From the NCBI RefSeq assembly GCF_900130125.1, contig NZ_FQXY01000009.1, positions 1 through 64,000 on the forward strand: a DNA stretch of 64,000 nt, given 5' to 3'. The position numbers were made by a program, and so were the translations under genes. Below the pieces are notes generated by a model. The model was not told the DNA's origin. It worked only from the letters and a program-made list of their open reading frames with translations, and made no database searches. Source of the DNA: Bacteroides congonensis. Its GTDB lineage: Bacteria; Bacteroidota; Bacteroidia; Bacteroidales; Bacteroidaceae. Below are positions 34,336 through 41,179 of the stretch, piece after piece (the stretch's first letter is position 1; each line of letters begins with the position of its first letter).

Positions 34336-34629
34336 ATGAGTATGGGTATAAAAGTATTGTATGATTGGCTTTTGCAATCTAACCGACCGGCACACGTCAA
34401 AGCCGGGATGTTCGTCTTTGTTGTAATGCTTGTTTTCTGTTTCCTTCTATTAGGCATTGATTTCTGTAAATCTGCTATTGTTTCTTTAACGACAACCGCC
34501 ATTGCCGCAATAGTGGTTGAGTACATTCAGAAAAAGTGCGGGTTCATCTTTGATTGGCTTGACGCATTAGCTACTGTTTTGCTTCCTGGGCTGATTACTG
34601 TGTTTTCAATATTGGTAGTAACTTTATGA
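34336..34629 (+). CDS. Small membrane protein of the lysis cassette
   Basis: 97 residues with three hydrophobic stretches, at about 24-43 (AGMFVFVVMLVFCFLLLGID), 46-62 and 72-96 (LATVLLPGLITVFSILVVTL). The short, charged N-terminus (SNRPAHVKAG) is cytoplasmic by the positive-inside rule. Such proteins pair with a holin as antiholin, pinholin or helper. It is joined to the next gene by a 4-base overlap. I cannot assign the exact role, but lysis is well supported by its partners holin, amidase and spanin-like protein. Confidence 0.6.
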   Translation: MSMGIKVLYDWLLQSNRPAHVKAGMFVFVVMLVFCFLLLGIDFCKSAIVSLTTTAIAAIVVEYIQKKCGFIFDWLDALATVLLPGLITVFSILVVTL

Positions 34630-35153
34630 TTAATATTATGAGATGGTTATATGAGTTATTTAATGTAGACCAGATACGAATTATTTTCGTTTCGATGTTC
34701 AGTTCTCTTCTTGCTTATTTAACGCCGACTAAAGGTTTTCTTATAGCATTAGTTGTAATGTTTGGATTTAATATTTGGTGCGGAATGAGGGCTGATGGTG
34801 TTTCAATTATACGTTGTAAAAACTTTAAGTGGGATAAGTTTAAAAATGCCTTGGTCGAACTTCTCCTCTATCTTATAATCATTGAAGTAGTCTTCTCCTT
34901 TATGAGCTTGATAGGAGATGGTGAGAACTCATTGTTAGTTATTAAGACTATTACGTATGTATTTTCTTATGTATATCTTCAGAACGCATTTAAGAATCTG
35001 ATTATTGCTTATCCTAGAAACAAAGGGTTTCGTATAATTTACCATGTAATACGTTTTGAATTTAAGCGGGCTACGCCTACACATGTACAAGGAATTATTG
35101 ATAGAATCGAAAACGAACTAGATAAAGAGGAAAGATATGAAAATATTGATTGA
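34626..35153 (+). CDS. Holin-family protein
   Basis: 175 residues with about four membrane segments, at roughly 15-32, 37-52, 75-95 and 103-125. They are followed by a basic cytoplasmic tail (FEFKRATPTHVQGIIDRIEN). Holins of this 'phage holin family' type form pores in the inner membrane at the programmed end of infection and release the lysin. The pattern and the next gene, an amidase, support the call. Its 3' end overlaps the amidase gene by 17 bases. Confidence 0.65.
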   Translation: MINIMRWLYELFNVDQIRIIFVSMFSSLLAYLTPTKGFLIALVVMFGFNIWCGMRADGVSIIRCKNFKWDKFKNALVELLLYLIIIEVVFSFMSLIGDGENSLLVIKTITYVFSYVYLQNAFKNLIIAYPRNKGFRIIYHVIRFEFKRATPTHVQGIIDRIENELDKEERYENID

Positions 35154-35715
35154 TAACGGTCACGGTAGTAATACTCCGGGTAAGTGTTCTCCAGATGGCA
35201 GGTTAAGGGAATACTCCTATACCCGTGAAATTGCTGGGCGTGTAGTATTTGAATTGCGTAAATTAGGTATTGATGCGGAACTGGTCGTGAAAGAGGAAAT
35301 AGATGTTCCTTTGTCAGAACGTTGTAGGCGAGTGAATGAATATAAAACTTCTGAAGCAATTCTTATTTCTATCCATTGCAATGCAGCCGGTAATGGTTCA
35401 AATTGGATGCAAGCACGTGGTTGGGAAGCATGGACCAGTGTGGGACAGACAAAAGCCGATAAGCTGGCTGACTGTCTGTATGCTACTGCTGAAGAATGTT
35501 TGTTTGGAATGAAAATACGGAAGGATATGGCAGACGGTGATCCAGATAAGGAGAGTAGTTTTTATATCTTGAAACATACGAAGTGTCCGGCTGTTCTGAC
35601 GGAGAATCTGTTTCAGGATAACAAAGAAGATGTGGATTTCCTGCTGTCAGAGGAGGGGAAACGGACTATTGTCTCTCTTCATGTGAAAGGTATTTGTAAA
35701 TATCTGAAAGTATGA
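35137..35715 (+). CDS. N-acetylmuramoyl-L-alanine amidase (endolysin)
   Basis: 192 residues, a single Amidase_3-type domain. It has the first zinc histidine in IDNGHGSNTPG (residue 9), glutamate in GRLREYSYTREIA (near 24), the HCNAAG motif (near 82) and TENLFQDN near 145 with the catalytic glutamate. It lacks a signal peptide and cell-wall-binding domain, so it depends on the holin for release. It cuts the bond between muramic acid and the peptide stem. Residue ESSFYILKHTKCPAVLTEN matches the usual core. It overlaps the preceding holin and the following spanin-like gene (ATGA). Confidence 0.9.
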   Translation: MKILIDNGHGSNTPGKCSPDGRLREYSYTREIAGRVVFELRKLGIDAELVVKEEIDVPLSERCRRVNEYKTSEAILISIHCNAAGNGSNWMQARGWEAWTSVGQTKADKLADCLYATAEECLFGMKIRKDMADGDPDKESSFYILKHTKCPAVLTENLFQDNKEDVDFLLSEEGKRTIVSLHVKGICKYLKV

Positions 35716-36230
35716 AAATGCTAATCTATATAACCATGTTCCTGATGTCAGGAATATGGTTTACTTCCTGCAAAACTTCTCATAACATTGAGTCACAAAA
35801 GCAGATTGACTATTCAGGGGATTTTTTGTATTTGCGAAACTTAATTGAATCATTACAGCTGGATGTGAATAAGCAAACGAAAGTTACTACTGACAAGTTG
35901 AGTGATCTGAAAATTGAGAATAAAACAGTTTACTTGTCGCTTCCGGATTCAACCGGAAAACAGTATCTAGTCAAAGAAAGTACTACCACCGCTTCCAAAC
36001 AGGAGCAAGAACGGAGTGAAGTTGATGAAACATTATCCATTACTTTGCAGCAGTTCTCGAATCGACTTGATACTATAAGTAACAAGTTGAATGCTTTACT
36101 AAATCAAAGAGAGAAGGTAGTCGAGTTATCTTGGTGGGATTTACATAAAGATAAAGTTTATATAGGAGTAATTATTTTGATTATTATCTGTTGGCTAGCG
36201 TATGGATTAAGAAAGAAGCCATTTTGTTGA
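35712..36230 (+). CDS. Probable unimolecular spanin (u-spanin)
   Basis: 172 residues. The N-terminus has a lipoprotein signal with a lipobox-type end (GIWFTSC, cysteine near 20). The middle is a long, partly coiled region (LIESLQLDVNKQTKVT; FSNRLDTISNKLNALLNQ). The C-terminus has a membrane span (VYIGVIILIIICWLAYGL) and basic residues. An outer-membrane lipid anchor plus an inner-membrane anchor in one chain is the layout of unimolecular spanins, which disrupt the outer membrane at the end of lysis. It comes last in the lysis cassette with a 4-base overlap, where a spanin is expected. Confidence 0.65.
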   Translation: MKMLIYITMFLMSGIWFTSCKTSHNIESQKQIDYSGDFLYLRNLIESLQLDVNKQTKVTTDKLSDLKIENKTVYLSLPDSTGKQYLVKESTTTASKQEQERSEVDETLSITLQQFSNRLDTISNKLNALLNQREKVVELSWWDLHKDKVYIGVIILIIICWLAYGLRKKPFC

Positions 36231-36289
36231 GAATACAATTCTTGATTAAAAATATATGGTTAAAAATACAATATTTGAGAAATAATATA

Positions 36290-36360
36290 TATATTTGCAA
36301 CTGTATAAACAAGTGCCTTCGTGCCGGAATACAAAGAAAATGTGTTCCGGCATATTTTTT
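36290..36360 (+). terminator. -7-like box and terminator after the lysis genes
   Basis: TGCCGGAATACA (36322-36333) pairs with TGTGTTCCGGCA (36341-36352), one wobble, followed by a T-run, and ends the lysis transcript. TATATTTG at 36290-36297 precedes it, so a very short RNA of about 55 bases could also start here; there is no good -33 box. A frame at 36,191-36,382 crosses the hairpin and is not a gene. Confidence 0.7.
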
Positions 36361-36399
36361 TGCTCGGAATACAAATGTTTAACTTAAATAATTATTTGT

Positions 36400-36591
36400 A
36401 TGGAACATGACAATTGTAGAATTACTGGCTTTGGAGCGATAAGTCAGGAAGATGCTCGGGAACTTGAAAGGCAACAAGCCGATTTACTTAAAGATGAGCT
36501 AAAATCCTTATCTTCTTCGGATGATAAACAAAGAATTTTAGCTATAAAAGAAAGACTAAAAGCTATTCGGAAATTAGCTGAAAATGATTAG
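36400..36591 (+). CDS. Small helical protein, 63 residues
   Basis: The sequence runs MEHDNCRITGFGAISQEDAR, then a charged helix (ELERQQADLLKDELKSL; KERLKAIRKLAEND). The gene lies alone between two terminators (36,352 and 36,601), so it is a separate unit. It is a possible small regulator; no helix-turn-helix is clear and no function is claimed. Confidence 0.5.
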   Translation: MEHDNCRITGFGAISQEDARELERQQADLLKDELKSLSSSDDKQRILAIKERLKAIRKLAEND

Positions 36592-36600
36592 TTAGAATTT

Positions 36601-36628
36601 AGCCCCGTTCAAGGATACGGGGCTTTCT
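36601..36628 (+). terminator. Terminator after the 63-codon gene
   Basis: AGCCCCG (36601-36607) and CGGGGCT (36618-36624) form a 7-bp GC-rich stem, followed by TTCT. Confidence 0.7.
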
Positions 36629-36693
36629 AAATTTGTAGTTGTATTTTGTAACATAGCATAATATTGCTATTTTTTATAACTAATGTGATAACT

Positions 36694-37188
36694 ATGGAAG
36701 ATTGGAAAAAAAATGATGATGAAGATTTAGATGAAGAAGATATTTTATTAAGGAATAAATGTCGAGAAATGAGTGATGAGGAACTTAAAAACATAGTTCC
36801 TGTTTGGACAACTAATATTGAAAAAATGCAAGGGCCAATTTATCATCCTGCATATCCTGGTTCAAATTGTGTTTTTATGCGATGTAATCTTGAAAAGTTG
36901 ATAGAACATTCAAGTAATTTGGATGATGTGGTTTTTAACAAAACATTTGATGGATATTGGCCTGAAGAATCTCGTTTTGCCAGAACTATAAACAGATGGC
37001 TTAATAAAGAATATGTTGATCCTCCTATTTTGGAGATGAAACAAGACGATCTCATCATAAAAGAAGGAAGACATCGAGCTATAATGGCCCAATACATTGG
37101 TGTGAAAGATATTATAGTTTGTGTTCCTCTGTATCTTATCGAAGATATGCAAAAATTAATAGATGCGGTTATTTTAGAAACTGATTAA
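36694..37188 (+). CDS. ParB-like domain protein
   Basis: 164 residues from ATG 36694 (the upstream in-frame TTG at 36664 is less likely). The N-terminus is strongly acidic (EDWKKNDDEDLDEEDILL). The C-terminal part (PILEMKQDDLIIKEGRHRAIMAQYIG) carries the GRHRA-type motif of the ParB/Srx fold, which binds nucleotides. Such stand-alone domains occur in phages as nucleases, regulators or DNA-modifying proteins. Its substrate is unknown. It stands alone, closed by a strong terminator. Confidence 0.55.
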   Translation: MEDWKKNDDEDLDEEDILLRNKCREMSDEELKNIVPVWTTNIEKMQGPIYHPAYPGSNCVFMRCNLEKLIEHSSNLDDVVFNKTFDGYWPEESRFARTINRWLNKEYVDPPILEMKQDDLIIKEGRHRAIMAQYIGVKDIIVCVPLYLIEDMQKLIDAVILETD

Positions 37189-37215
37189 TAATTCATTATT
37201 GTACAAGAAAAAATG

Positions 37216-37248
37216 AGAGGTAGCCACAATTTGGCTACCTCTTTTATT
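37216..37248 (+). terminator. Terminator after the ParB-like gene
   Basis: AGAGGTAGCCA (37216-37226) and TGGCTACCTCT (37232-37242) form an 11-bp perfect stem, followed by TTTATTTT. Confidence 0.85.
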
Positions 37249-37353
37249 TTGTAATCCTTCTAATCAACAACACATGAATCAACAAACTCTCCAGAAGGGT
37301 TACATAAGATAGTACTAATATATAATTGAAAAGTTCGGTAAGGATATAAAAAA

Positions 37354-37402
37354 GTGAGCACTTTTCTTTTAAGTCAAGTATAGCTATAATTGGTGAGCAC
37401 TT
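37354..37402. repeat. Two GTGAGCACTT boxes before the AbiC-like gene
   Basis: GTGAGCACTT occurs at 37354-37363 and again at 37393-37402, in direct order, 39 bp apart. The first copy sits in a palindrome AAAAGTG/CACTTTT. Both lie just before the -7 box at 37444. A repressor or silencer site for the following gene is inferred. Confidence 0.5.
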
Positions 37403-37443
37403 ATATTATATTGTTTGCTGTGATAAATAAGAACAAACTTTAG

Positions 37444-37451
37444 TACCTTTG
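37444..37451 (+). promoter_or_regulatory. -7 box of the AbiC-like gene
   Basis: TACCTTTG matches TAnnTTTG. The ATG (37546) is 95 bases downstream, leaving a long AT-rich leader. No -33 box at usual spacing is clear. The rest of 37,249-37,545 has no gene. Confidence 0.45.
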
Positions 37452-37545
37452 GAATCTATTATTTCTGGAAATATTTTTTATTTATCAAAATCATGATTAT
37501 ATTTGAATTGATAATATTGTTTTAAAACTTATTAGATTTTGATTT

Positions 37546-38658
37546 ATGATAAGAATGAAAAGAAATGTAAAAGGTTGGCTCGTTTGGGGAACTGTCATCC
37601 TCATATTAATTATAATAGTCATTTTAGCTTTCTATTTTATTCAGACCAAAGGTAAGTTTGCGGATAAACAGACCGACTGGGGTGAGTTTGGAAGTCTATT
37701 AGGAGCGATTGCAGGATTAATAGCATTCGTCGGAGTTTTATTTACATTAAGACAGAATAAACAGCAATTCTTGAATAGCGAGGATAGAGCTGTCTTTTTT
37801 GAGTTGCTTAGGATTTTTATTTCATATCGGGATGCCTTGCAAGTGAAAAGAATAGATTGGGTATATGATGAAAAACAATCTGAATGGAAAATAACTCCTT
37901 ACAATGAGTTTTGTACACCAGATAAAACTTATCGACAGATTTATGTAGAGTTATACCATACTTTCTATTTGGAAATAAGAAGAGGTATTCCTGAAAATTT
38001 TTCCAAAGAGGAATTTGTAAGGAGGGTTATTCCCAAAAATATGTCTAAAGAGCAATGGATGTTTATATATGGTCAATTGAATGCTGCCATTAACAACATT
38101 TATTCAGAGCATGAATTTGGAATACATAAAGGAAAGATTAATATTTATCCTGTACATATAAACACTTATGATTACCTCTGTTTAAGTGCGATTAAGATCT
38201 ATTTTGAACAGAATAATTTCAAGCCCATAGCTGAAGCTTGTGCTAAAGCCGCTGATCATTGTTTTGCCCCATATAAAAATCAACTTGGCACATATTTTAG
38301 GAATGCTTATTATATTTTGGAAATGACTTCGGAATTCACTTCGCCCCTAAAATATTCGAATATATTTCGAGCGCAACTGTCAAAGTATGAACTTGTGTTG
38401 TTGTTTTTTAACTCATTTAGTTCATTATCAACAATTGAGACACGAAGGTTATACTTGAATGCCGATTTGTTCAATAACCTTGAGTTGAAAGATGTGCGAT
38501 TGAAAGAGGGGATAAATGATGAATCTGTATTCCGCCGAATGGAATATATACATTTTCCACCAGTCTTGTTTCAAAAGGCAAACAAAAACGAATATATGTC
38601 TAGTGATTTGTTGGAAAAATTGTACAATGTGATTCTTTCAGAAAATAATATACTATAG
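37546..38658 (+). CDS. Putative phage abortive-infection membrane protein (AbiC-like)
   Basis: 370 residues. Two membrane segments at about 10-30 (LVWGTVILILIIIVILAFYF) and 47-65 (GSLLGAIAGLIAFVGVLFTL) are followed by RQNKQQFLNSEDRAVFFELL and a long helical cytoplasmic part. This layout (two spans, a short link, then a charged helical domain) fits the putAbiC family, linked with phage exclusion. The gene is AT-rich, has its own boxes, and stands near the prophage end, so it is probably a lysogen-expressed exclusion factor. The family call is from memory of layout and sequence; activity is inferred. Confidence 0.5.
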   Translation: MIRMKRNVKGWLVWGTVILILIIIVILAFYFIQTKGKFADKQTDWGEFGSLLGAIAGLIAFVGVLFTLRQNKQQFLNSEDRAVFFELLRIFISYRDALQVKRIDWVYDEKQSEWKITPYNEFCTPDKTYRQIYVELYHTFYLEIRRGIPENFSKEEFVRRVIPKNMSKEQWMFIYGQLNAAINNIYSEHEFGIHKGKINIYPVHINTYDYLCLSAIKIYFEQNNFKPIAEACAKAADHCFAPYKNQLGTYFRNAYYILEMTSEFTSPLKYSNIFRAQLSKYELVLLFFNSFSSLSTIETRRLYLNADLFNNLELKDVRLKEGINDESVFRRMEYIHFPPVLFQKANKNEYMSSDLLEKLYNVILSENNIL

Positions 38659-38672
38659 AATGTTCGGTAGAA

Positions 38673-38747
38673 ATAAAAAAGTGAGGGGAACCACCCCCTC
38701 ACCAAAGTCAAACCAAAATAATCCGAATTATGTCCGTATTATCTTGA
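38673..38747 (-). ncRNA. Candidate small RNA of about 75 bases
   Basis: On the minus strand a well-formed promoter (38753-38782) is followed by about 45 unstructured bases. Then GTGAGGGG... CCCCTCAC (within 38681-38702) and a T-run (complement of 38671-38680) form a terminator. No credible reading frame fits. The RNA would lie antisense to the 3' side of the AbiC-like transcript and could pair with it. The hairpin alone could instead serve as a terminator for the rightward gene, as the A- and T-runs allow only one strong direction (leftward). Confidence 0.5.
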
Positions 38748-38752
38748 TGTTG

Positions 38753-38782
38753 CAAAGATACAATTATTTTTCGATTAGACAA
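38753..38782 (-). promoter_or_regulatory. Promoter of the candidate small RNA
   Basis: Minus strand: TATCTTTG (complement of 38753-38760) with TTG (38780-38782) 19 bp upstream. It lies between the DUF5053 terminator and the small-RNA body. Confidence 0.55.
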
Positions 38783-38787
38783 TAAAA

Positions 38788-38814
38788 ATCCCTGCATCGG
38801 CTCAATGCAGGGAT
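38788..38814 (-). terminator. Terminator of the DUF5053 operon
   Basis: ATCCCTGCAT (38788-38797) and ATGCAGGGAT (38805-38814) form a 10-bp stem; TTTTATT follows on the minus strand. It lies 17 bases after the DUF5053 stop. Confidence 0.85.
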
Positions 38815-38830
38815 GGTGTCAAATAAGAGC

Positions 38831-39280
38831 TTAACTGATTTTTAATGATGTCTGATGAATCATTTCGCTAACATCGTTCAAAGCGTTCAGGAACGTTTTG
38901 AGTTCATTGTCAGTAAAGCGAGCCTTTTTCCCGTTGACTATATTCCCGTTAATACGCTGATATAGCCAGTTTCTACTTTTACCAAAATATTTCTTTGCAA
39001 TATAACTGAATGAGATTGCTTCGGGCAATTCTCCAAGTTTATCACGTAATATGGCTTCTTCCGCTCTTTCTATATAATCATTGCAGGCATTTACCGTTGC
39101 TTTTAGCCCAGCTTCAGATGCTTTTTTGTAGGCTTCCTTTTGGGCTTCCGGTAGTTTATTATATTTATCCTGCATTTCCTTTTTGAAAGCTTCTTTTTCT
39201 TCTGTGGTTTTTAGTTCTTTGAATCTTTCAAAGTCAGCCTGCATTTCTTTTGTTGGCAGGCAATCATTCCAATCTATCAT
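38831..39280 (-). CDS. DUF5053 family protein
   Basis: 149 residues, mostly helical and charged. An acidic and lysine-rich N-terminal half (FKELKTTEEKEAFKKEMQ) is followed by AISFSYIAKKYFGKSRNWLY and NGKKARFTDNELKTFLNAL, a segment that looks like a helix-turn-helix DNA-binding part. I recognise it as DUF5053, a family seen in Bacteroides prophages next to integrases. A role as excisionase or regulator is plausible from its place beside the integrase, but unproven. It is second in an operon after the 56-codon gene. Confidence 0.7.
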   Translation of the reverse strand: MIDWNDCLPTKEMQADFERFKELKTTEEKEAFKKEMQDKYNKLPEAQKEAYKKASEAGLKATVNACNDYIERAEEAILRDKLGELPEAISFSYIAKKYFGKSRNWLYQRINGNIVNGKKARFTDNELKTFLNALNDVSEMIHQTSLKIS

Positions 39281-39295
39281 AGCTTTTAATGTTTG

Positions 39296-39315
39296 TCCCT
39301 CCCCGAAGGGAGGGA
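39296..39315 (-). promoter_or_regulatory. Hairpin between the two genes of the DUF5053 operon
   Basis: TCCCTCCC (39296-39303) and GGGAGGGA (39308-39315) form an 8-bp GC-rich stem with loop CGAA, between the 56-codon gene (stop 39322) and the DUF5053 start (39280). No T-run follows at once, so it may be an RNA-processing or attenuation element. Confidence 0.5.
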
Positions 39316-39321
39316 TGTTAA

Positions 39322-39492
39322 TTACAACTTTTTTAATTTCTCTTGGATTTCGTTCATCCGATCGAGTATGTCATTTATAAGCGCTTCCCGTTCTTTGGCA
39401 TTTTCAGGAACCCCATAGGCCTCGTGAAATGAAGCGAGAAGTTTTAAATTCTCATACTCTTGTTCTAATTCTTTTTTTTCTTCATCTTTCAT
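39322..39492 (-). CDS. Small coiled-coil protein, 56 residues
   Basis: MKDEEKKELEQEYENLKLLA is followed by SFHEAYGVPENAKEREALIN and a helix (DRMNEIQEKLKKL). It begins 40 bases after a clean promoter and precedes DUF5053. A second in-frame ATG (residue 50 region) is not a likely start. Such small helical proteins next to integrases can be recombination-direction factors; here this is only a guess from position. Confidence 0.6.
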   Translation of the reverse strand: MKDEEKKELEQEYENLKLLASFHEAYGVPENAKEREALINDILDRMNEIQEKLKKL

Positions 39493-39531
39493 CAGTTAAA
39501 CATTAAAATTAAGAACTCTTATTTGACACTA

Positions 39532-39563
39532 CAAAGATAATAAGCATTTGGTTATTATGCAAA
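39532..39563 (-). promoter_or_regulatory. Promoter of the 56-codon/DUF5053 operon
   Basis: Minus strand: TTTG (39560-39563), 20-bp spacer, TATCTTTG (39532-39539). This is a near-ideal Bacteroidetes promoter; the ATG is at 39492. It lies between the integrase stop (39590) and the small gene. Confidence 0.7.
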
Positions 39564-39589
39564 TTCTTAGTGATTTATTTTATATGTGA

Positions 39590-40774
39590 TTATTCATTTT
39601 TCAAGTTGTCAAGTATTTCCCTGATTGCTTTATCAGCGTGTTTTCTCATTATTGTGACATAGTTGAAGATTGGTCTATCTTCTTTCATTGACTGCCCGAT
39701 ACAGTATTCCAGTGTACTAAGAGGAATTCCCAGGTCATATCCATGTTGGACGAAAGATTTGCGGGCTGAATATAGGGTGAATTTATGCCTGATTCCTGCC
39801 ACCTTGCCTAATTGACTGATTTTCCTGGCCAGCAGGTTATAGCAGGAGGTATAGTTCTTGTATTTCCCGAATATGATTTTCCCTGTATTCTTTTTCATAT
39901 ACTTTTTTATAATGGGCTTTGCTTCTTCGGGAATGGAAAAGGAAATCAGGGAGTCCCCCTCTTTGGTGTTTTTGGTCTTTTTTCGGATGTAGTTTATTTC
40001 ATCCGTCCGGAAATCGTATGCTAGTATGTCTACTAGGTTCATGCCGGCAAGATAATAAGTAAGCATGAAAATGTCCCGTGTGACGTTGAGATTGTAATGC
40101 TCTAAATTGGCGTCCCTGATTGTCTTGAGTTCTTCGACGGTGATTTGCGTTTCCCTCTTTTGGGCTGATGGAATTCTGGCTGTGATGAAAGGGTCGATAT
40201 CGTAGGTGACGTATCTCATCTTTATAGCATAGTTAATGATAACCTTTAGCAGGGTTATGTAGATGTTGATTGTGGTGCTTGACAGTTTTGTCTTTTTGAG
40301 CCATGATATGTACTGGTTCATTCTGATAGGGGTAATATGTTCCATGAGAGAACCGTTCCCGATGAATTGCATAAACTTGTTTGTGGCCAGCCGATAGAGC
40401 TTGTATGTCTTGGTACGTTCTTCTTCATCTATTTGGGACAGATATTCATCCACGACATCTTCGAACTTACGATGCTTTTCTCCGTTTAACGGGTTAGTTA
40501 TCATTTTGACTAATTGCGTGCACGTGAGCGAATCAGGGTAGTCCAGTTCCATGTATCGCTTGAAATAAAGGTTGTATAGCTGTTGTAATTTTGTATTGAG
40601 AAAATCCTTGTCTGGACGGTGTACTATTTTACCGTTCTTAAACTCGTTTTCCCTTACCACTATATCCGTGGTGATGAATCTCGTTTCAGAGTTGTGTGCG
40701 ACTCGAATTCTTATTTTGTGTGTCCCGTCTGATAACCTTTTTGCGGGAACTATTACCAATGTTAATGTAGCCAT
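39590..40774 (-). CDS. Tyrosine recombinase, prophage integrase
   Basis: 394 residues from the ATG at 40774 (MATLTLVIVPAKRLSDG). An upstream in-frame ATG at 40813 adds 13 residues in a less usual form. An arm-binding N-terminal domain (IRIRVAHNSETRFITT), a core-binding SAM-like domain (LMEHITPIRMNQYISWLKKT) and a catalytic domain are seen. Catalytic parts include LAGMNLVDILAYD (in place of the usual TGLRxxE), KTKNTKEGDSL (lysine), YSARKSFVQHG (arginine of the HxxR box) and the nucleophile in PIFNYVTIMRKHAD. It inserts the phage by attP x attB exchange. The gene reads inwards from the prophage right end, as expected. Confidence 0.9.
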   Translation of the reverse strand: MATLTLVIVPAKRLSDGTHKIRIRVAHNSETRFITTDIVVRENEFKNGKIVHRPDKDFLNTKLQQLYNLYFKRYMELDYPDSLTCTQLVKMITNPLNGEKHRKFEDVVDEYLSQIDEEERTKTYKLYRLATNKFMQFIGNGSLMEHITPIRMNQYISWLKKTKLSSTTINIYITLLKVIINYAIKMRYVTYDIDPFITARIPSAQKRETQITVEELKTIRDANLEHYNLNVTRDIFMLTYYLAGMNLVDILAYDFRTDEINYIRKKTKNTKEGDSLISFSIPEEAKPIIKKYMKKNTGKIIFGKYKNYTSCYNLLARKISQLGKVAGIRHKFTLYSARKSFVQHGYDLGIPLSTLEYCIGQSMKEDRPIFNYVTIMRKHADKAIREILDNLKNE

Positions 40775-40870
40775 AATTTGTGTTTTTGTTATAAAAATGG
40801 CGTTTTCGACCATTATTTTTTTAACATCCTATTGTAATTTACTTATAATCAGATTCTAAACCGGAAATTT

Positions 40871-40911
40871 TCCGACCATAATCCGACCATTTTATAGCGT
40901 CAAAAGTGACG
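40871..40911. repeat. Direct repeats near attR, possible integrase arm sites
   Basis: TCCGACCAT occurs at 40871-40879 and 40882-40890, 11 bp apart (one helical turn). Just beyond, CGTCA (40898-40902) and TGACG (40907-40911) form a small palindrome. The stretch lies about 100 bp upstream of the integrase start, where arm sites and attR are expected. The exact core is not visible because attL is outside the window. No other feature is seen in 40,814-40,996. Confidence 0.45.
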
Positions 40912-40996
40912 TTTTTGCTCTCTATTATAGACTACTAATTGATAGGAAAAATAGTTCGATTGTGCTTTTAATATTCTGTATATCAATAAAATAAAA

Positions 40997-41030
40997 ATCG
41001 GAAGCTCATGCTCGCTCGCAGGCTTCCGAT
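40997..41030 (-). terminator. Terminator of the host lytTR operon
   Basis: ATCGGAAGC (40997-41005) and GCTTCCGAT (41022-41030) form a 9-bp stem, with TTTTTATTTTAT following on the minus strand. It marks the first host sequence to the right of the prophage. The 150 bases up to the regulator stop (41180) hold no gene. Confidence 0.8.
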
Positions 41031-41179
41031 CAACACAAAAACTAAACTAGACTTAACTAAACTATTCTATTCTCGGAATTTCACAATCCCTTTCTGTTCT
41101 CTGCAAAGGTAGGGATAAAACGGCTTTTGACAAAGCATAATCGACAAAAATCGCATTTTCACCGATAAAATAACCAACA

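Larger units (their letters stand above)
5441..40990. mobile_element. Siphovirus-type prophage with a DGR, left end outside the window
   Basis: The block runs from the terminase remnant through portal, protease, capsid, connectors, tail, tail fibre, DGR, lysis genes and accessory genes to an inward-reading tyrosine integrase. No sheath or baseplate-wedge genes are seen, so a long non-contractile tail is inferred. Replication and lysogeny-control genes are absent and are expected left of the window, beyond the inserted element. The right boundary lies between the integrase start (about 40,774) and the host terminator at 40,997. No attL is available to define the exact core. Confidence 0.88.

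Noticed and set aside
36191..36382. 63-codon frame after the spanin-like gene
   Set aside because: It crosses a terminator hairpin and overlaps the end of the spanin gene; composition is not gene-like.
40814..41179. tRNA gene as prophage attachment site
   Set aside because: No cloverleaf or tRNA-like conserved arms could be found in this stretch on either strand.
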